A DNA stretch of 64,000 nucleotides from Anabaena sp051781005 (lineage in GTDB: Bacteria > Cyanobacteriota > Cyanobacteriia > Cyanobacteriales > Nostocaceae), in the NCBI RefSeq assembly GCF_051781005.1, contig NZ_JBPWOA010000037.1, positions 1 through 64,000 on the forward strand, read 5' to 3'. Numbering within the stretch: the stretch's first letter is position 1; each line of letters begins with the position of its first letter. The position numbers and the translations under genes are program-made. Shown here piece after piece: positions 60,800 through 64,000 of the stretch. Below the pieces are notes generated by a model that searched no databases, had not been told where the DNA came from, and saw only the letters and a program-made list of their open reading frames with translations.

Positions 60800-62050
60800 C
60801 TAACGCATTAATAAACTACGCCGCAAATTATCTAAAGCCGCGCATACACTCAGATGACGAATAAAAGATCGATTCCGTATCGTCCCAAACTTACACTCAT
60901 AACTTTTTACCTCATTTCCTGGGCCGGCTAATCCAATATATACTAACCCTACTGGTTTTGTATCAGTTCCTCCAGTGGGACCGGCAATCCCTGTCACACT
61001 TAATCCCCAAGTAGTTCCCAGACGAGTTTTCACACCAAAAGCCATTTGTTCGGCTACAGTAGCACTCACCGCCCCAAATCGATCTAAATCTTCTGGGTTA
61101 ACCCCTAACAAGCCGATTTTTACCGAATTGTCATAAGAAATTACCCCGCCCCAAAAATAATTAGAACTGCCAGAAATTTCTGTCAACATTTGTCCCAGCC
61201 CTCCACCTGTACAAGATTCGGCAACTGAAAGCGTTTCTCCTGATAAATGCAACAACTTACCAACAACAGAAGCTAAAGTGTCATCATCAGCACCGTAATA
61301 ATCTAAACCAGCAATTTCCCTCAGTTGTTTTTCAATTGGTGCAATTAAATCCTCTGCTGTTGTTGCATTAGATGCTTTAGCAGAAATTCGTAGCCTGACT
61401 TCTCCCTTGCCAGCGTAGGGTGCTACTGTCGGGTTAGGTAAATTCAGATAAGCAGATACTTTTTCTGCCAAAGCAGATTCACCAATACCCCAAAATTTTA
61501 AACTCCGACTGTAAATAATTTCCTTGCCCCAACCTTGGCTTTTGAGAAAAGGTACTGCTGTTTCTGACCACATTCGGTGCATTTCACTAGGAACACCAGG
61601 AAAAGTAAAAATTGTTAACCCAGGACGGGGTTGCCAAATAATACCTGGTGCTGTTCCTGTAGGGTTGGGTAAAATTTCAGCACCTTGGGGAATTAAGGCT
61701 TGTTTGCGGTTACTGTGAGACATCACCCGACTGCGTTGGGAAAATTTCTGAGTAATGTCTTCAATAATATCGACATTTTCTACCAAAGGAACGCCAAAAA
61801 AATCAGCAATGGTTTCACAGGTAAGATCATCCGGTGTAGGACCAAGCCCACCAGTGAAAATTATAATTTGCACTCTGGAAGCAGCAATTTCTATAACTTG
61901 CTTTAGTCTTTCTGGGTTATCCCCCACTACAGTTTGATAGTAATGCGGAATGCCTAGCTGTGCTAACTGCTGGGCTAGAAATTGAGCATTGCTATTGAGG
62001 ATATCTCCTAGCAGCAATTCAGTACCAACACAAATAATTTCTGCACTCAT
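60800..62050 (-). CDS. cinA: CinA family protein (competence/damage-inducible, NMN amidohydrolase)
   Basis: A 416-aa protein with both CinA domains. The N-terminal MoCF/COG1058 domain (1-170: ICVGTELLLGDILNSNAQFL, IIFTGGLGPTPDDLT) is linked to ADP-ribose pyrophosphatase activity. The C-terminal PncC domain (~255-416: LSVAESCTGGGLGQMLTEIS, NYFWGGVISYDNSVK, SVTGIAGPTGGTDTKPVGLVY) is a nicotinamide-mononucleotide amidase. It is full length. The house-keeping role is NAD recycling, so it is an unrelated passenger in the polysaccharide series. It lies 48 bp downstream of the WecA-like gene. Confidence 0.95.
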   Translation of the reverse strand: MSAEIICVGTELLLGDILNSNAQFLAQQLAQLGIPHYYQTVVGDNPERLKQVIEIAASRVQIIIFTGGLGPTPDDLTCETIADFFGVPLVENVDIIEDITQKFSQRSRVMSHSNRKQALIPQGAEILPNPTGTAPGIIWQPRPGLTIFTFPGVPSEMHRMWSETAVPFLKSQGWGKEIIYSRSLKFWGIGESALAEKVSAYLNLPNPTVAPYAGKGEVRLRISAKASNATTAEDLIAPIEKQLREIAGLDYYGADDDTLASVVGKLLHLSGETLSVAESCTGGGLGQMLTEISGSSNYFWGGVISYDNSVKIGLLGVNPEDLDRFGAVSATVAEQMAFGVKTRLGTTWGLSVTGIAGPTGGTDTKPVGLVYIGLAGPGNEVKSYECKFGTIRNRSFIRHLSVCAALDNLRRSLLMR

Positions 62051-62053
62051 GAA

Positions 62054-62083
62054 ATTTTAGATTTTAGATTTTAGATTTTAGAT
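62054..62083. repeat. ATTTTAG heptamer tandem repeat (4 copies)
   Basis: Four exact tandem copies of ATTTTAG followed by ATT fill much of the gap between the WecA-like stop and the cinA start codon. It is a short STRR-type repeat. Confidence 0.9.
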
Positions 62084-62097
62084 TGCATCCAGAATCC

Positions 62098-63144
62098 TTA
62101 AGATTGTCGAGACAATTTCCACACTCGCCAAATAGCATAACTCAATAAAGAGGTAGATGCACAGGCATAAGTCATCCCACTAGGAATGCCGACAATAGCT
62201 AAGGCTAAACTACCAACCCATAGAGTTAAAGAATAAATAAACAAAACTGTTAATCTGTGGGATAAGCCAGCATTTAATAGACGGTGATGCAAATGGCGTT
62301 TATCTGCTAAAAAAGGAGATTTACCGTGTCTTAATCGCGCTAAAATAACAGCTGACATATCAACAATTGGCACTGCTAAAATCAAATAAGGCAATAATAC
62401 AGCCGTGAAAACGGGAATTTTTACTAACCCAATGACACCAACAGCCGCTATAGTGAATCCCATAAAATAAGATCCGCCATCACCCATAAATATTTGTGCT
62501 GGATTGAAGTTATAACGAAGAAATCCTAATGCTGCACCAGCTAAAGCTGCTGCTATTAAGGCTGCTGCTGGTTGGTGCATAAATAGAGATACTAACAGCA
62601 TGACTACGGCAGCAATTCCTGTGACACCAGCAGCTAGTCCATCTAAACCATCAATCCAGTTAATAGCATTTACCATTCCCACCAGCCAAATAACTGTAAT
62701 TGGAAAACTCAGCCAATCTAGATTAACTATGCCAATGGTGGGAATGGTAATAAAATCTATACTTACACCAACTTTCCATGCAGCAGCAGCGACGATTACT
62801 TGTATCAGCAGGCGTACTAAGGGGGATAGGTTGAATAAATCGTCTGCTAAACCGATCAGAAAAAAGCCTAGACCGCCTAAAGTGACACCCCAAATTTGCC
62901 ATTCTTTTTCTGGTGGCAGATTCGCAAATCCTCCCAACCACCAGACAATTAATAGGGAGATAATAGTACCTGCGAAGATAGAAACTCCTCCCAGACGTAC
63001 CATAGGATGTTGATGAACTTTTCGACTATCCGGTTTATCTAAGCGTCCACTTTTGATGCCAATATTTTTGACATCTGGTGTAGTCCAGAGAACGACTACT
63101 GCGGCGATCAGAAAGGCAATCAGATGATAAATCTGAGCAGGCAT
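62098..63144 (-). CDS. WecA/MraY-type undecaprenyl-phosphate sugar-1-phosphate transferase
   Basis: A 348-aa polytopic membrane enzyme of the glycosyltransferase-4/MraY-WecA family. It transfers a HexNAc-1-phosphate to undecaprenyl phosphate and so starts lipid-linked glycan assembly. Signature motifs are DSRKVHQHPMVRLGGVSIF, GLADDLFNLSPLVRLLIQ (98-115, with the paired Asp101/102), NAINWIDGLDGLAAGV (159-174), IFMGDGGSYFMG and RHGKSPFLADKRHLHHRLLN. About 10-11 TM helices are visible. The ATG at 63144 is chosen over the TTG at 63201. It is probably the initiating enzyme for the glycan of this locus, or for a general envelope polymer. Confidence 0.93.
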   Translation of the reverse strand: MPAQIYHLIAFLIAAVVVLWTTPDVKNIGIKSGRLDKPDSRKVHQHPMVRLGGVSIFAGTIISLLIVWWLGGFANLPPEKEWQIWGVTLGGLGFFLIGLADDLFNLSPLVRLLIQVIVAAAAWKVGVSIDFITIPTIGIVNLDWLSFPITVIWLVGMVNAINWIDGLDGLAAGVTGIAAVVMLLVSLFMHQPAAALIAAALAGAALGFLRYNFNPAQIFMGDGGSYFMGFTIAAVGVIGLVKIPVFTAVLLPYLILAVPIVDMSAVILARLRHGKSPFLADKRHLHHRLLNAGLSHRLTVLFIYSLTLWVGSLALAIVGIPSGMTYACASTSLLSYAIWRVWKLSRQS

Positions 63145-63269
63145 CAGTATTTTTAAGAAGAGGTTGGGATGACCAAAATTGTGTGAGGGTTTTGCCCGCA
63201 ATTGTTATGCAAGATTTACTATGCTTGGGGGATTGATTAAATATGAGATTTTAAATTTGAGTTGGTGAT

Positions 63270-63298
63270 CCCAAATCTAAAATCTAGAATCTAGAATC
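63270..63298. repeat. Degenerate heptamer tract (AATCTAA/AATCTAG)
   Basis: CAAATCTAAAATCTAGAATC and onward consists of degenerate 7-mers in the gap between glyA and the WecA-like gene. It is the reverse-complement class of the ATTTTAG tract at 62054. Confidence 0.75.
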
Positions 63299-63300
63299 CC

Positions 63301-64000
63301 TTAAGCTAGAACTGGTAAGGGAATTTCTAGGTGAGGATATAAGGGAAAGCGATCGCACAATACTGCTACTCGTCGCAGACAATCTGCGGCTACTGTCTCA
63401 GAATCAGGGGAAAGTAAGCGATCGCTAATAATATCACCAATTTCCGTAAATTCTGCCACACCCAAGCCCCTTGTCGTCATTGCCGGTGAACCCAATCTCA
63501 AACCACTAGTAACAAAAGGTGATTCTGGATCAAATGGCACTGTATTCTTATTAGCGGTAATATTTACCCCACTAACAAGCTGATCTCCTTTCTTCCCCGT
63601 CATGCCGATAGAACGTAAATCTACTAGCATTAAATGATTTTCTGTGCCATTTGAAACTAATTTAAATCCCCGTTTTTGCAATTGGGTAGCCAAAGCACGA
63701 GCATTTTCAATCACTTGCGCTGAATAAGTGGCAAATTCTGGCTTCAGTGCTTCACCAAAAGCTACAGCCTTACCAGCAATTACGTGTTCTAATGGTCCAC
63801 CTTGAGTACCAGGGAAAACTGATTTATCCAGCTTTTTACCAAGTTCTGCATTGCGGGTTAAAATCAAACCACCTCTTGGTCCGCGTAAGGTTTTGTGTGT
63901 TGTTGTTGTCACCACATCACAATAGGGAAGCGGGTTGGGATGATGACCAGTAGCGACTAATCCAGCAATGTGAGCAATATCTGCCAATAAGTAAGCACCA
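63301..64000 (-). CDS. glyA: Serine hydroxymethyltransferase, C-terminal part (runs off window)
   Basis: The C-terminal ~232 residues of a PLP-dependent enzyme that interconverts serine and glycine with tetrahydrofolate. The frame is open to the right edge: before ADIAHIAGLVATGHHPNPLP it reads GAYLL. The PLP-lysine motif is TTTTHKTLRGPRGGLILT, the expected T-T-T-T-H-K. Later GNT..-like ENHLMLVD, NKNTVPFDPESPFVTSGLRL and a normal C-terminus follow. The stop is at 63301-63303. The 5' half lies beyond position 64000, so it is partial only because of the window edge, not a pseudogene. Confidence 0.97.
   Translation of the reverse strand, partial: GAYLLADIAHIAGLVATGHHPNPLPYCDVVTTTTHKTLRGPRGGLILTRNAELGKKLDKSVFPGTQGGPLEHVIAGKAVAFGEALKPEFATYSAQVIENARALATQLQKRGFKLVSNGTENHLMLVDLRSIGMTGKKGDQLVSGVNITANKNTVPFDPESPFVTSGLRLGSPAMTTRGLGVAEFTEIGDIISDRLLSPDSETVAADCLRRVAVLCDRFPLYPHLEIPLPVLA

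Noticed and set aside
62600..63013. A 137-codon + strand open frame
   Set aside because: It is antisense to the WecA-like gene, which has all catalytic Asp motifs. The translation lacks any family feature.
1..64000. tRNA, rRNA, CRISPR arrays or known riboswitches
   Set aside because: Reading both strands by eye I found no cloverleaf with a T-loop GTTCRANNC motif, no rRNA and no direct-repeat/spacer array. A tRNAscan or Infernal run would be decisive.

Overview
The window looks like chromosomal DNA of a filamentous, Nostoc/Anabaena-type cyanobacterium. The sequence-level clues are AT-rich DNA with scattered GCGATCGC (HIP1) octamers, 7-bp STRR-type tandem repeats, and photosynthesis genes with cyanobacterial signatures: thf1/psb29, a CpcT/CpeT-type bilin lyase, ndhS, and oxygen-dependent hemF. 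No tRNA, rRNA, CRISPR array or intact transposase gene was found.

Left part (1-8.4 kb): an NB-ARC/TPR STAND protein, a Uma2-type putative nuclease, clpB, glyoxalase I and a MazEF-like toxin-antitoxin pair, with several small dispersed repeats between them. Middle part (8.7-25.2 kb): housekeeping and photosynthesis genes. These are a phosphorylase-kinase-like GH15-related protein, a YkvA-like protein, exbB-exbD, a small holin-4-type membrane protein, thf1, a bilin lyase, a STAS protein, hemF, an SRPBCC protein, an Mrp/ApbC Fe-S carrier, rodA, ndhS, a HAS-barrel protein and a CPA2 antiporter with Usp domains.

Right part (25.5-63.2 kb): one large surface-polysaccharide locus. On the + strand, a UDP-xylose synthase-like gene and UDP-glucose dehydrogenase supply UDP-GlcA and UDP-Xyl. 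Convergent to them, an almost unbroken minus-strand series runs from a WecA/MraY-type initiating transferase (63.1 kb) to a Wzc-like tyrosine autokinase (29.2 kb). It holds eleven glycosyltransferases (six GT-B, four GT2, one GT8-like), three Sulfotransfer_2-type sulfotransferases, an APS kinase (cysC) lying between the two ABC-exporter genes (wzm-like, wzt-like), a Wzy-like polymerase, a sugar C-methyltransferase, a GDP-mannose-dehydratase-like protein with altered catalytic residues, an FkbM methyltransferase, two hexapeptide acyltransferases, a YdcF protein and an RTX calcium-binding protein. The parsimonious reading is synthesis and export of a sulfated, probably uronic-acid/xylose-containing and methylated exopolysaccharide, with its own PAPS supply. 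No Wzx flippase or Wza/OPX porin is visible in the window.

Insertions and structured DNA decorate this locus. They include a 138-bp MITE with perfect 18-bp terminal inverted repeats and a 10-bp target duplication (46.0 kb), a long hairpin (47.4 kb), a 14-bp-stem hairpin (54.2 kb), a perfect 20-bp palindrome at the wzt-like gene (56.5 kb) and a 93-bp imperfect palindromic element (52.7 kb). cinA lies within the series, and a truncated glyA runs off the right edge.
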